10,487 bases of DNA from NCBI GenBank assembly GCA_030145015.1, contig JAQYWI010000183.1, positions 1 through 10,487 of the forward strand. Direction: 5' to 3'. The translations under genes and the position numbers were made by a program. Below the pieces are notes generated by a model. That model did no database searches. It saw only the letters and a list, made by a program, of their open reading frames with translations, and was not told where the DNA came from. This document shows positions 1-6,987 of this stretch, piece after piece. This DNA is from Desulfobacterales bacterium (GTDB lineage: Bacteria; Desulfobacterota; Desulfobacteria; Desulfobacterales; JAHEIW01). The first letter of the stretch is position 1. Every line of letters starts with the position of its first letter.

Positions 1-2
1 CG

Positions 3-107
3 GCCGGATCCGTTGATTTCGACAAACATGGCGATGTCGTCACGCCGATTGAGATCTGGGAGTACCAGGGCGGGAAGCTTGTGACGTTAAGAACAGAATC
101 ACCCTAA
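3..107 (+). CDS. C-terminal end of a probable Liv-type ABC transporter substrate-binding protein (partial)
   Basis: Only the last 34 codons and a TAA stop are in the window; the gene enters from the left edge in frame 3. The visible tail contains DFDKHGDVVTP, then IEIWEYQGGKLVTL, and ends RTESP. A 'F-D-x-x-G-D-v' turn followed by a hydrophobic strand and a 'G-G-K-x-V' turn is how periplasmic binding proteins of the branched-chain amino acid (LivK / Peripla_BP_6) family commonly end, so I infer a periplasmic ligand-binding subunit. The nearby livGFHM genes on the other strand support this, since that operon has no binding protein of its own in the window. The gene converges on the operon, so it would be transcribed separately. 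The fragment is too short for certainty; another secreted protein with a similar tail is possible. Confidence 0.55.
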   Translation, partial: AGSVDFDKHGDVVTPIEIWEYQGGKLVTLRTESP

Positions 108-140
108 TCACAGGCAAGCGTCAATTTAGGTTACAACGCC

Positions 141-177
141 AAGAGGGGTCTGCCAAAAGCGGACCCCTCTTTTTTTT
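141..177 (+). terminator. Strong Rho-independent terminator after the binding-protein gene
   Basis: The arms at 141-153 and 159-171 form a 13-bp stem containing one U-G wobble (151/161), closed by a CAAAA loop, and run straight into a T tract through 177. It lies 33 bases after the plus-strand stop codon. On the minus strand the same hairpin lies 33 bases beyond the hydratase stop but is followed by only two T residues, so it is a good terminator for the left gene and a doubtful one for the minus-strand operon. Confidence 0.9.
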
Positions 178-210
178 CACTAAGAAAGACGTATCGGAAA
201 ACAAAATCGG

Positions 211-1005
211 TTATTTGTCTTTATAAACCGGATCACGTTTTTCGATAAAGGCACGTGCGCCCTCAACAAAATCCGCGCCTGCATGGCAGGCAACAACGCT
301 GTTTTCCTCAAGCTTGAGGACCGATTCAAGGTCCATTTCATTGGTTTGCTGAAAGGCTTCTTTGGTGAGGCGAATGGAGCGGGGGGCGTTCGCAGCAATT
401 ATCCTGGACTTATCTAAAACAGATTTCATCAGTTGGTCAGCCGGCAACACATCCGTAATCAGACCGGCCTCAAGCGCTTCCTGCGCCGTGATTTTTTCAC
501 CCGTTAAAAGCCAGTCTTTGGCCCGTCCCAAGCCGACCAGTTTGGGAAGAAAGTACATAACACCGTTGGTGACAAACAGGGCCCTTTTGACTTCGGGAAA
601 TCCGAAAAACGCTTGCACTGAAGCCGTCCGAATATCGCAGGCCAACGCAAACTCCACCCCAATACCCACGGCGACACCATTGATGGCTGCAATGACGACT
701 TTGGGAATTTGGGTGAGCTGTTTTGTGATCTTTGCCAGTAATCGAACTTCCTGACGAAGTTTGTCGCTTGAAGATTCCGCTTCATACAAAAAAGCGAGAT
801 CCTTCAGGTCCCGCCCGGCCGAAAATGCGCGGCCCTTTCCCGTAAGCACCAGGACCTGAAGATTTTTATCCTGGCTAACATCCTTAAGGATTTGTTCGAA
901 CTCGCGAAGCATTTGATTGCGAAAGGCATTTAAGGCATCGGGTCGGTTGAAAGTCGCAATGGCGATGCCATCGCGCTTCTCATAAAGAATGTCTTTAAAT
1001 TTCAT
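211..1005 (-). CDS. Enoyl-CoA hydratase/isomerase family protein
   Basis: Predicted 264-residue crotonase-fold cytoplasmic enzyme acting on an enoyl-CoA thioester. Visible family marks: the oxyanion-hole segment FSAGRDLKDL (residues 61-70), the second oxyanion-hole helix AAINGVAVGIGVEFALACD (106-124), and the two acidic positions of hydratases, Glu118 (GVEFA) and Glu138 (FPEVK), 20 residues apart as in rat mitochondrial hydratase (Glu144/Glu164). Having both glutamates favours hydratase over pure isomerase activity. The C-terminal ARAFIEKRDPVY is typical. I chose the ATG at 1005 because GGAG lies just upstream (GGAGATAGGATG) and the alignment to the family begins there; an ATG 12 codons earlier would extend into the ligase gene. 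One base separates this start from the ligase stop (TAGGATG), so translation is probably coupled and the two proteins are likely consecutive in a pathway. The natural substrate is unknown. Confidence 0.93.
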   Translation of the reverse strand: MKFKDILYEKRDGIAIATFNRPDALNAFRNQMLREFEQILKDVSQDKNLQVLVLTGKGRAFSAGRDLKDLAFLYEAESSSDKLRQEVRLLAKITKQLTQIPKVVIAAINGVAVGIGVEFALACDIRTASVQAFFGFPEVKRALFVTNGVMYFLPKLVGLGRAKDWLLTGEKITAQEALEAGLITDVLPADQLMKSVLDKSRIIAANAPRSIRLTKEAFQQTNEMDLESVLKLEENSVVACHAGADFVEGARAFIEKRDPVYKDK

Positions 1006-1006
1006 C

Positions 1007-2602
1007 CTATCTCCATTTTTTATCGACCGCATCATAGGCACCTTGTCTTTGATCTTCTCTGTTTTCCAACAAAGCAGGTTTTATGATGCGCTCCGAGGGT
1101 GTCATATTGAAACGGTTCACAAACTCAATAAACCGCGGCACTTTAAAAGCAGCCAGTTTGGTGCCGGCGAAATCAACAATATCCTGGGGGTCGGCTTTTT
1201 CGCCCGGCTGCAGCTGGATAAAGCTTTTGACTTCTTCACCGCGGAGTTCATCCGGGACCGGCACCACGGCGGCGGCACGGACAGCCGGATGCTCGCACAA
1301 CACCCCTTCGACCTCGGCTGCCGAAATATTTTCGCCGCTGCGGCGCACCATGTCCTTTAGCCGGCCGACGATATAGTAGTAGCCTTTTTCATTTTTTTTG
1401 AACAAATCGCCGGTATGCAACCATCCGTTACGGATTTTTTCTGCAGAGGCTTTTGGATTTTTGTAATACCCCAGCATGCGTGGCTCACCGCGGATGACGA
1501 GTTCGCCCTGCGCGCCTACGGGAACTTCATTTCCGGCTGTGTCCAAAATTTTAAAGGCCTTGCCCGCAAAAGGAATTCCAACCGTTCCGGTGCCCACCGG
1601 ATCCGTCTCTTCGATGGGCACGCCTAGATCGCCTCCCGACTCCGTGGAGCCATATACCTCCCGCCAGGGGGTGTTCCACCGTTTTTCGAAAGTCGTGTGC
1701 AGCTGGGGCACGATGCCCGAGCACATAACCAAACGCACGTTGTGTGTTTTTTCGATTTCCGGATTTTCCGGCTGTTTGAGCAAATAGACCGGCATGGTCG
1801 CTATCAGGTAGAAAAAGGTTACCTGGTTGTCTTTAACGGATTTCCAGAAAGTCGATGCCGAAAACCGCGGCAGGATCACCAGCGGGATCCCCGCCAGCAT
1901 GCAGAGCACCACGTTCCACTGCGGATCCATGTAGTAAAAGGGTTGCGCCGTAAGATCCACGTCTTGCGCGCTAACCCGGGCATAGTTGCACATGTCCTGC
2001 CCGACCTGAAGCCAGTATTTGTGGCTCAGCATGCATGCTTTGGGGAAACCGGTGGTCCCGGAAGTGTACTGCAGATTGAGCAGATCATCCTGTTGAATGC
2101 TGTCGATGCTGCAATCCATAGAAGCCTTTCCCATTTCGGTGGATAGATTCCGGGTTCCTGAAATCGTTGCTTCGTTTGAAAAAAGGACAATTTCGCGCAG
2201 GGAAGGACATTTTGATTTTAGGCCTTTTAAGGCTTCGATCTGCTGCCGGCCGGCAATCGCGAGATCAGCTTCTGCATTGTTGAGCACGAATTCTAACTCT
2301 GAGGCTTTGTATTGGGTGTTGATCGGGACCATTAAGGCGCCCAGTTTGGCAATGGCCAGCCAGGTGAGGGGATATTCGAAGCCGTTTGGCATCATTACGG
2401 CAACCTTATTTTGTTTTTGAACACCGAGTGCGCGGAGCACATTGGCCAGTTGATTGGTCTGGTTTTCAACCTGGGAAAAGCTAAGATTGCGACCCTCAAA
2501 TCGCAAAAGCGTTTGATCGCCCATTTGGAGCGCTCGCGCGCGCAGTAGATGGGCCACACTCTGCCATCTGGGGGTCTTTGCATGCTGTCGGACCGCTTTC
2601 AT
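1007..2602 (-). CDS. AMP-forming acyl-CoA ligase (synthetase)
   Basis: Predicted 531-residue ANL-superfamily enzyme that would activate a carboxylic acid with ATP and CoA in the cytoplasm. Core motifs in order: the nucleotide-binding loop YTSGTTGFPK (179-188), YGSTESG (317-323), WLHTGD (394-399) and the hinge region GRLKDMVRRSGENISAAEVE (413-432). Near the C terminus, where most members have P-T-G-K with the adenylation lysine, this protein reads TPSERIIK (501-508), so arginine occupies the usual lysine position. The overall look is that of crotonobetaine/carnitine-CoA-ligase-like or DitJ-like ligases rather than acetyl-CoA synthetase, but the substrate cannot be assigned. The ATG at 2602 has only a weak ribosome site; the next ATG (codon 27) would remove the start of the N-terminal domain. 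The gene lies 153 bp after livM with a hairpin between, and is followed one base later by the hydratase, giving an activation-plus-hydration pair behind an importer. Confidence 0.93.
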   Translation of the reverse strand: MKAVRQHAKTPRWQSVAHLLRARALQMGDQTLLRFEGRNLSFSQVENQTNQLANVLRALGVQKQNKVAVMMPNGFEYPLTWLAIAKLGALMVPINTQYKASELEFVLNNAEADLAIAGRQQIEALKGLKSKCPSLREIVLFSNEATISGTRNLSTEMGKASMDCSIDSIQQDDLLNLQYTSGTTGFPKACMLSHKYWLQVGQDMCNYARVSAQDVDLTAQPFYYMDPQWNVVLCMLAGIPLVILPRFSASTFWKSVKDNQVTFFYLIATMPVYLLKQPENPEIEKTHNVRLVMCSGIVPQLHTTFEKRWNTPWREVYGSTESGGDLGVPIEETDPVGTGTVGIPFAGKAFKILDTAGNEVPVGAQGELVIRGEPRMLGYYKNPKASAEKIRNGWLHTGDLFKKNEKGYYYIVGRLKDMVRRSGENISAAEVEGVLCEHPAVRAAAVVPVPDELRGEEVKSFIQLQPGEKADPQDIVDFAGTKLAAFKVPRFIEFVNRFNMTPSERIIKPALLENREDQRQGAYDAVDKKWR

Positions 2603-2655
2603 AAGTCGATCTTTATCTTTTCAGTTTATTTTATTGAATTGAATGGGGTGAAAAT

Positions 2656-2673
2656 TGCGTCAGGGCTGACGCA
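2656..2673 (-). terminator. Perfect inverted repeat in the livM-ligase gap, possible attenuator
   Basis: TGCGTCAG-GG-CTGACGCA is an uninterrupted 8-bp palindromic arm pair. Read on the minus strand the second arm is followed by ATTTTCACC. A stable stem with a short, broken T run suggests a partial terminator lowering transcription from livM into the ligase gene, or a processing hairpin. It could instead be a protein operator for a second promoter. The remainder of the 153-bp gap holds no gene; a weaker CTCGAT/ATCGAG inverted repeat lies at 2688-2714. Confidence 0.45.
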
Positions 2674-2755
2674 GCCGAATCAGTCGACTCGATGAATTTG
2701 GCGATGCTATCGAGATGTGTAAAATATTTTGAATATACAATCTCTAAGCAGACGT

Positions 2756-3724
2756 TTATTCCAGCATCGTGGAAACCTTTTTTTCCTCCCCCAAAAGCCC
2801 CTGAGGCCTGTAAACCAGTATAATTTCCAGGATGACCCCAATTACGAGAAACCGAATGTAAGGCGCTCTGGCCTTTAGCGTGTAGGGCAGGTAGTCCGTC
2901 ATAAGCTGGGTTCCAATCCAGACGCCCCAAATCACGTAGGCGCCCAGAATAGCACCTTTGTTGTTGCCGCTACCGCCGGCAATCAACATCACCCAGATAA
3001 TAAATGTGCCGTACAACGGCGTAAAAATCTCAGGCGATATGGCCTTGAGACTGTGGGCCGACAGGGCTCCGGCAACGCCCATCACCATGGCGCCGAAAAC
3101 AAGCGACTGCATTTTAAAGTTAAATATATCCTTGCCGCTCATGGCAGCCGAAACTTCATCTTCCCTTATGGCTCTTAAAACCCTTCCCCATGGCGAGCGG
3201 ATGGCGCGTTCGATCAATAGGTAGATAACGACCAAAATGAAAATGACGACGAGCAAATAAATATAATTATAATTCCTGGGATCAACCAGTCCTTCAAAAG
3301 GTTGCGGCAGGCCGGTCAACCCTCTGGCGCCATTGGCGAGCCACTTTTCATTATTAAAGATGAGTCGAATCGTTTCGGCAATTCCAAGGGTGGAAATGGC
3401 CAGATAATCTTCACCCAGCCGCAGGGTCGGGATTCCAATTAGAAACGCAAGAACACCACAAACCAGAGCGGCACCGAACAATCCGAAGATAAACGGCAGG
3501 TTAAACCCAAAAAGTTGATGCACGTACTTGGCATAAATTCCCGTGGGCGCCGGCAGGGTGATCATGGCGGAGGTATAAGCACCAATACAAAAAAACCCGG
3601 CAATACCGATGTTAAACAGTCCCGTGTAGCCCCACTGGATGTTTAATCCCAGACAAAATACGGCATAAATACCGGCCGTGATTGCCAGTGCCACCAGATA
3701 TGCAATCAGTCCACTGATTTCCAT
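2756..3724 (-). CDS. livM: Branched-chain amino acid-type ABC transporter permease LivM
   Basis: Predicted 322-residue inner-membrane permease, one half of the translocation channel of a Liv/HAAT-family importer. It is almost wholly hydrophobic with roughly nine to ten membrane spans by eye. LivM marks: GLNIQWGYTGLFNIG (26-40) followed by the GAYTSA turn; the cytoplasmic coupling loop PWGRVLRAIREDE (178-190) expected to contact the ATPases; the GGSGNNKGAILGA segment (250-262); and the C-terminal YRPQGLLG (305-312). The ATG at 3724 was chosen over an ATG 71 codons upstream because the longer form has a non-membrane, Gly/Arg-rich leader lying over livH in another frame, and because GGAAAAAGGA stands just before this ATG. 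Its ATG shares one base with the livH stop (TAATG), indicating translational coupling and equal dosage of the two permeases. Ligand class is set by the binding protein, so amino acids, amides, urea or aromatic acids all remain possible. Confidence 0.95.
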   Translation of the reverse strand: MEISGLIAYLVALAITAGIYAVFCLGLNIQWGYTGLFNIGIAGFFCIGAYTSAMITLPAPTGIYAKYVHQLFGFNLPFIFGLFGAALVCGVLAFLIGIPTLRLGEDYLAISTLGIAETIRLIFNNEKWLANGARGLTGLPQPFEGLVDPRNYNYIYLLVVIFILVVIYLLIERAIRSPWGRVLRAIREDEVSAAMSGKDIFNFKMQSLVFGAMVMGVAGALSAHSLKAISPEIFTPLYGTFIIWVMLIAGGSGNNKGAILGAYVIWGVWIGTQLMTDYLPYTLKARAPYIRFLVIGVILEIILVYRPQGLLGEEKKVSTMLE

Positions 3725-4638
3725 TATTCCTTTTTCCCTCCGAAAATTCCTTTTGGCCGGAACAGTAAAATTAAGATCATCAGCATAAAGGCCACCGCCG
3801 GTTTGTATGTGGGCAGTATAAAGGCCGTAGAGACCTGTTGGGCGACGCCGATAACCAAGCCCCCCACCAGGGCGCCCCACATGTTGCCGATGGTGCCCAG
3901 TATGGTTGCCGCGAAAAGCGGAATTAAAAAATTCCAACCCATATATGCATGTACCTGGACATCAATTCCATAAAGGATACCGCCGGCGGCAGCCAGCGCA
4001 CCGCCGATTCCCCAGGTCAAAATGATAACCCGTTCGGTGTCAATTCCGGAGACCAGTGCCAGTTCCATATTATCAGCGGTGGCGCGCATGGCTTTGCCCA
4101 TTTTTGTTTTTTGCATATAGAGATGCAGCAGCGTAACCAGGCCGAACACCAGAATGAGAATCAGGATCTGATCCGGCCGGATCTTGATCCCTAAGGGAAA
4201 TTCAATCGCCGGGCGCATCAGCCCCGGCCGGTAAAACAGCGAGTCCGCCCCCCAGAAAATGAGAATCAGCATTCGAATAATAAATGCGACGCCCAGAGAT
4301 GACATGGCCAGCATGACGGAGCCGCTTTTATTTTTGCGCAGTTTGCGATACAGGATCCGATCCGCTGCGATGGCCACACATCCCACGCCCAACATGGATA
4401 CCGGAAATGCGATCAGCATGCGCCAGCCAAAGGACAGCGACCCGAAGGTCGTATCCGGAACTCCGATCCACGACAGCACGCCGCTCACCATAAACAACGC
4501 AAAATAAGCCCCGGAAGACATCAAATCGCCATGGGCAAAATTGGCAAAGCGAATGATACCGAACACAAGGGTAAGGCCGATGGCACCCAATGCAATGATA
4601 CTCCCGAAAACAATCCCGTAAAAAACAAGTTCAAGCAT
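3724..4638 (-). CDS. livH: Branched-chain amino acid-type ABC transporter permease LivH
   Basis: Predicted 304-residue inner-membrane permease that pairs with LivM. LivH marks: the N-terminal hydrophobic segment ending GLTLVFGIIRFANFAHGD (21-38), with the NFAHGD motif typical of this subunit; the cytoplasmic coupling loop MGKAMRATADNMELALVSGI (180-199); the glycine-rich LGTIGNMWGALVGG segment (247-260); and RPKGIFG near the end (294-300). About eight membrane spans by eye. The start is well supported: GGAGG sits eight bases before the ATG and the livF stop codon falls in the spacer, two bases before the ATG. The gene lies second to last in livG-livF-livH-livM order with no room for internal promoters. 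Confidence 0.95.
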   Translation of the reverse strand: MLELVFYGIVFGSIIALGAIGLTLVFGIIRFANFAHGDLMSSGAYFALFMVSGVLSWIGVPDTTFGSLSFGWRMLIAFPVSMLGVGCVAIAADRILYRKLRKNKSGSVMLAMSSLGVAFIIRMLILIFWGADSLFYRPGLMRPAIEFPLGIKIRPDQILILILVFGLVTLLHLYMQKTKMGKAMRATADNMELALVSGIDTERVIILTWGIGGALAAAGGILYGIDVQVHAYMGWNFLIPLFAATILGTIGNMWGALVGGLVIGVAQQVSTAFILPTYKPAVAFMLMILILLFRPKGIFGGKKE

Positions 4639-4640
4639 CT

Positions 4641-5348
4641 TTACCCTCCAAGATAGAGGCGCCCAACCTCCTCATTGTCCAACAGCGCATCGCCACTGTC
4701 ATCCAGAACGTTGCGGCCCATTGCGAGCACATATCCATGATCGGCCATTTTTAAGGCCTCTCTGGCGTTTTGCTCCACAATGATCATCGAAACACCGGTT
4801 TTGTTGATATCCGTTATTTTCTCAAAAATCATATCCACGAGTTTGGGGGATAAACCGGCCGACGGTTCATCGAGTAAGAGCACCTGAGGATCTAACATCA
4901 GTGCGCGGCCCATGGCCACCATCTGGCGTTGACCGCCTGAAAGTTGGCCGGCTTTTTGTTTCCTGCGGTCTCCAAGTATCGGAAATAGCTCATAAATCTC
5001 GTTGAGCCGCTGGCTGTAGTCATCGTCTCTGATAAAGGCGCCCATTTCCAGGTTTTCCTGGATGGTTAAGGATGGAAAGACATTGTCCACCTGGGGAACA
5101 TAGCTGATGCCCTTTTTGGCCACTTTATCGGGCTTCAGCCCCGTGATATCCCCTTCTTTTAGACTAATTTTTCCGTTTGAGGGCTTCAGAATTCCGAAGA
5201 TAGTCTTCAAGAGCGTGGATTTTCCGGCGCCGTTGGGGCCAATAACAGAAACGATTTGTCCTGATTTCAAACGGATATTGACGTCGTAGAGGATGTTGAC
5301 TTCCCTCGTATATCCTGCGGTAATGTTTTCGGCTTCTAAAATAATCAT
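4641..5348 (-). CDS. livF: ABC transporter ATP-binding protein LivF
   Basis: Predicted 235-residue ATPase on the cytoplasmic face, driving the LivH/LivM channel together with LivG. All nucleotide-binding motifs are intact: Walker A GPNGAGKST (37-45), Q-loop glutamine 86 in YVPQ, signature LSGGQ (136-140), Walker B VLLLDEP (156-162). The switch position reads VEQN (191-194), with Gln in place of the usual His, which is the normal state in LivF proteins and helps separate it from LivG. Length and the LYLGG C terminus also fit LivF. The start codon overlaps the livG stop by four bases (ATGA) and has AGGTGG about ten bases upstream. Close overlap with livG implies coupled synthesis of the two ATPases. 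Confidence 0.95.
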   Translation of the reverse strand: MIILEAENITAGYTREVNILYDVNIRLKSGQIVSVIGPNGAGKSTLLKTIFGILKPSNGKISLKEGDITGLKPDKVAKKGISYVPQVDNVFPSLTIQENLEMGAFIRDDDYSQRLNEIYELFPILGDRRKQKAGQLSGGQRQMVAMGRALMLDPQVLLLDEPSAGLSPKLVDMIFEKITDINKTGVSMIIVEQNAREALKMADHGYVLAMGRNVLDDSGDALLDNEEVGRLYLGG

Positions 5349-6106
5349 CGGTATTGCCCACCTAAATACGCTTCTAAAACGCGTTCGTCTTTCTTGATGT
5401 CCTCAGCCTTTCCTTCAGCCAATTTTGTGCCTTCACTCATGACAATCACCGGGTCGCACAGGTTCATTACCAGGTCCATATCGTGTTCAATTAAAAAAAA
5501 CGTTATCCCTTTTTCGTCCCGCAGCGTTTCGATATTGGCGATCAGTTTATGCATCAGGGTTGGATTTACGCCGGCACCCGGCTCGTCCAATAGAACCAGC
5601 TTGGGGTCGGCCATCATGCTGCGTGCGATTTCCAAAAGTTTTTTCTGGCCGCCGGACAGCGAGCCGGCATATTCATCTTTTAATTTGATCAGTTCAACAA
5701 ATTCGAGGACTTCCAGGGCCTGATCCCGGATCTCTCTTTCCTGATTGCGCACCGCTGACGCCCGAAACCAGGTGTTCCATATTCTTTCCCCGGTCTGCCG
5801 TTCCGGCATAATCATTAAATTCTCCAGAACGGTCATCTGCGAAAATTCACGTGTAATCTGAAAGGTACGATACACCTTTTTTTTAAATATCTGATGAGGC
5901 TCCAGACCCTCGATGGCGTCGCCCTGAAAATGGATTTTGCCGCGGTCCGGTTTATAATGTCCGGTAATAATATTAAATAAGGTTGTTTTACCGGCACCAT
6001 TGGGACCAATCAGTCCGGTGATCGATCCTTCGCGGACTTCCAAAGAACAATCATTGACGGCTTTCAAGCCACCGAAGCTTTTTTCGATACCTTGTATCTC
6101 GAGCAT
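5345..6106 (-). CDS. livG: ABC transporter ATP-binding protein LivG
   Basis: Predicted 253-residue ATPase, partner of LivF. Motifs: Walker [10 protein letters not shown] (34-42), Q-loop glutamine 83 in RTFQ, signature LSGGQ (150-154), Walker B LVLLDEP (170-176), switch histidine 208 in IEHDM. The C terminus [20 protein letters not shown] (229-248) is the diagnostic extension of LivG-type ATPases (the BCA_ABC_TP_C region). The open frame extends 53 codons further upstream, but I chose the ATG at 6106 because the conserved [13 protein letters not shown] begins there, the upstream part has no family resemblance, and AGGATGG lies about nine bases ahead. It is the first gene of the livGFHM-ligase-hydratase operon, 188 bp downstream of the yjbQ-like gene. 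Confidence 0.95.
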   Translation of the reverse strand: MLEIQGIEKSFGGLKAVNDCSLEVREGSITGLIGPNGAGKTTLFNIITGHYKPDRGKIHFQGDAIEGLEPHQIFKKKVYRTFQITREFSQMTVLENLMIMPERQTGERIWNTWFRASAVRNQEREIRDQALEVLEFVELIKLKDEYAGSLSGGQKKLLEIARSMMADPKLVLLDEPGAGVNPTLMHKLIANIETLRDEKGITFFLIEHDMDLVMNLCDPVIVMSEGTKLAEGKAEDIKKDERVLEAYLGGQYR

Positions 6107-6189
6107 AAGTCCATCCTGTAATGGGTGAGATATAAAATTAGATATCATTCCTTCTAACATCGTTAAATAAAGAATGATTCTGCAGTATC

Positions 6190-6219
6190 GGTTTAGCGGG
6201 AAAATTGCGTGAAAGTCAA
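6190..6219 (-). promoter_or_regulatory. Possible promoter for the liv operon
   Basis: On the minus strand a TTGACT box (6219-6214) is followed after 18 bases by TAAACC (6195-6190), about 85 bases before the livG ATG. The -35 is good but the -10 matches only about half the consensus, so this is a weak call. No sigma-54 type GG-N10-GC element was recognised in the 188-bp gap. The operon might also receive read-through from the yjbQ-like gene, as only a poor 5-bp hairpin (TTCCG/CGGAA near 6245-6257) follows that gene. Confidence 0.25.
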
Positions 6220-6294
6220 TTAAAAAATAAATGGCCGTTAAAAGTTCCGCTTCGGAAGACGCCAAAAAATTCTAAATTTTCAAAACCAGATCGG

Positions 6295-6711
6295 CTACTC
6301 GCCGATAATTTTCACCAATGCCCGTTTGCGGCGCCGGCCGTCAAATTCTCCGTAAAAAATTCGCTCCCAGGTGCCGAAATCCAGCTTGCCATCGGTAATA
6401 GCGACCACTACCTCGCGCCCCATGATTTGACGTTTCATGTGGGCATCGGCGTTGTCCTCACCCACATTATGGCGATACTGAGATACCGGCTTGTGGGGAG
6501 CGAGCTTCTCCAGCCAGACATCATAGTCATGATGAAGCCCGGATTCGTCATCGTTAATAAAAACGGAGGCGGTGATGTGCATCGCATTAACGAGCACAAG
6601 GCCTTCCTTAATCCCGCTCTCCTGCAAGCACGCCTCAACCTGAGGGGTGATGTTTATAAATGCCCTGCGAGTCGGGACCTCAAACCATAACTCTTGGCGA
6701 TAACTTTTCAT
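6295..6711 (-). CDS. yjbQ: YjbQ/UPF0047 family protein
   Basis: Predicted 138-residue soluble protein of the UPF0047 family. The E. coli member YjbQ has weak thiamine-phosphate synthase activity, but the physiological role of the family is unsettled. Family marks: HITASV (45-50, usually HTSAS), acidic-His cluster SGLHHDYD (57-64), Y79-R-H81, the [12 protein letters not shown] block (87-98) with His91, the signature [18 protein letters not shown] (108-125), and the basic-then-hydrophobic C terminus. The conserved GTWQ reads GTWE here, a substitution I believe occurs in other members. The spaced histidines suggest a metal or phosphate site. GAGAGG lies just before the ATG at 6711. It is separated from livG by 188 bp, so co-transcription is possible but not shown, and no functional link to transport is evident. 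Confidence 0.9.
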   Translation of the reverse strand: MKSYRQELWFEVPTRRAFINITPQVEACLQESGIKEGLVLVNAMHITASVFINDDESGLHHDYDVWLEKLAPHKPVSQYRHNVGEDNADAHMKRQIMGREVVVAITDGKLDFGTWERIFYGEFDGRRRKRALVKIIGE

Positions 6712-6784
6712 GTCTTGCCTCTCTCAAGTTGACACACTTATTCAAGTATGCCTTTATTCACCCAGAAACGGGTAATTTAAGAAT

Positions 6785-6814
6785 CTTATAATCTCATCCC
6801 AATTAATTTGTAAA
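6785..6814 (-). promoter_or_regulatory. Sigma-70-like promoter for the yjbQ-like gene
   Basis: On the minus strand TTTACA (6814-6809, 5 of 6 consensus bases) is followed after 18 bases by TATAAG (6790-6785, 5 of 6). Transcription would begin near 6778 and leave an untranslated leader of roughly 65 bases before the ATG at 6711. This is the best promoter match seen in the window. Confidence 0.55.
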
Positions 6815-6865
6815 TATAGGATCTTGGACATTATGGCAAGCGATCCCACTTTTTAAATTTATAAA

Positions 6866-6884
6866 CACAATGATTGGAATTGTG
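6866..6884. promoter_or_regulatory. Inverted repeat CACAAT-N7-ATTGTG, possible operator
   Basis: Two perfect 6-base arms separated by seven bases make a 19-bp dyad about 100 bases before the lipoprotein start, in DNA that otherwise lacks a function. The size fits the site of a dimeric helix-turn-helix regulator. With arms this short in AT-rich DNA, chance is a real alternative. Confidence 0.25.
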
Positions 6885-6987
6885 CTTTTCAGAGGATTTC
6901 GTTAAGATTTTAATGAATTCTTTTATGAGAATGGCTCAAATTAATAAGGTTAAAAATTACGAAATTGAAAAATAAAGGAATAGGATC

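Larger units (their letters stand above)
6712..6987. other. AT-rich divergent intergenic region
   Basis: These 276 bases separate the minus-strand yjbQ-like gene from the plus-strand lipoprotein gene and should hold both promoters. The yjbQ side has a clear promoter candidate (6785-6814); the lipoprotein side has a CACAAT/ATTGTG inverted repeat (6866-6884) and only weak promoter-like hexamers such as TTGTGC (6880-6885) and TAAGAT 17 bases later. No small ORF with a convincing ribosome site, tRNA or structured RNA was recognised. Confidence 0.7.

Noticed and set aside
141..171. Use of the left hairpin as a terminator for the minus-strand operon as well
   Set aside because: On that strand only two T residues follow the stem, so it is not a convincing intrinsic terminator in that direction, though the stable stem may still slow polymerase.
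1697..2146. A 149-codon plus-strand open frame, with others at 362-754, 989-1360 and 6205-6690
   Set aside because: These lie over the ligase, hydratase and yjbQ genes on the opposite strand, lack convincing ribosome sites, and have compositions typical of antisense shadows.
2716..2750. TTGTAT plus AATATTTT on the minus strand as a second promoter for the ligase gene
   Set aside because: The spacing between the boxes is too short for sigma-70 and the AT richness makes chance matches likely.
3725..3937. A 71-residue N-terminal extension of LivM
   Set aside because: It overlaps livH almost completely, is rich in Gly/Arg/His unlike a membrane protein, and a well-placed start with ribosome site exists at 3724.
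6107..6265. A 53-residue N-terminal extension of LivG
   Set aside because: No similarity to the family; the ATG at 6106 begins the conserved domain and has a ribosome site. The ATGs at 6160 and 6148 have no better signal.
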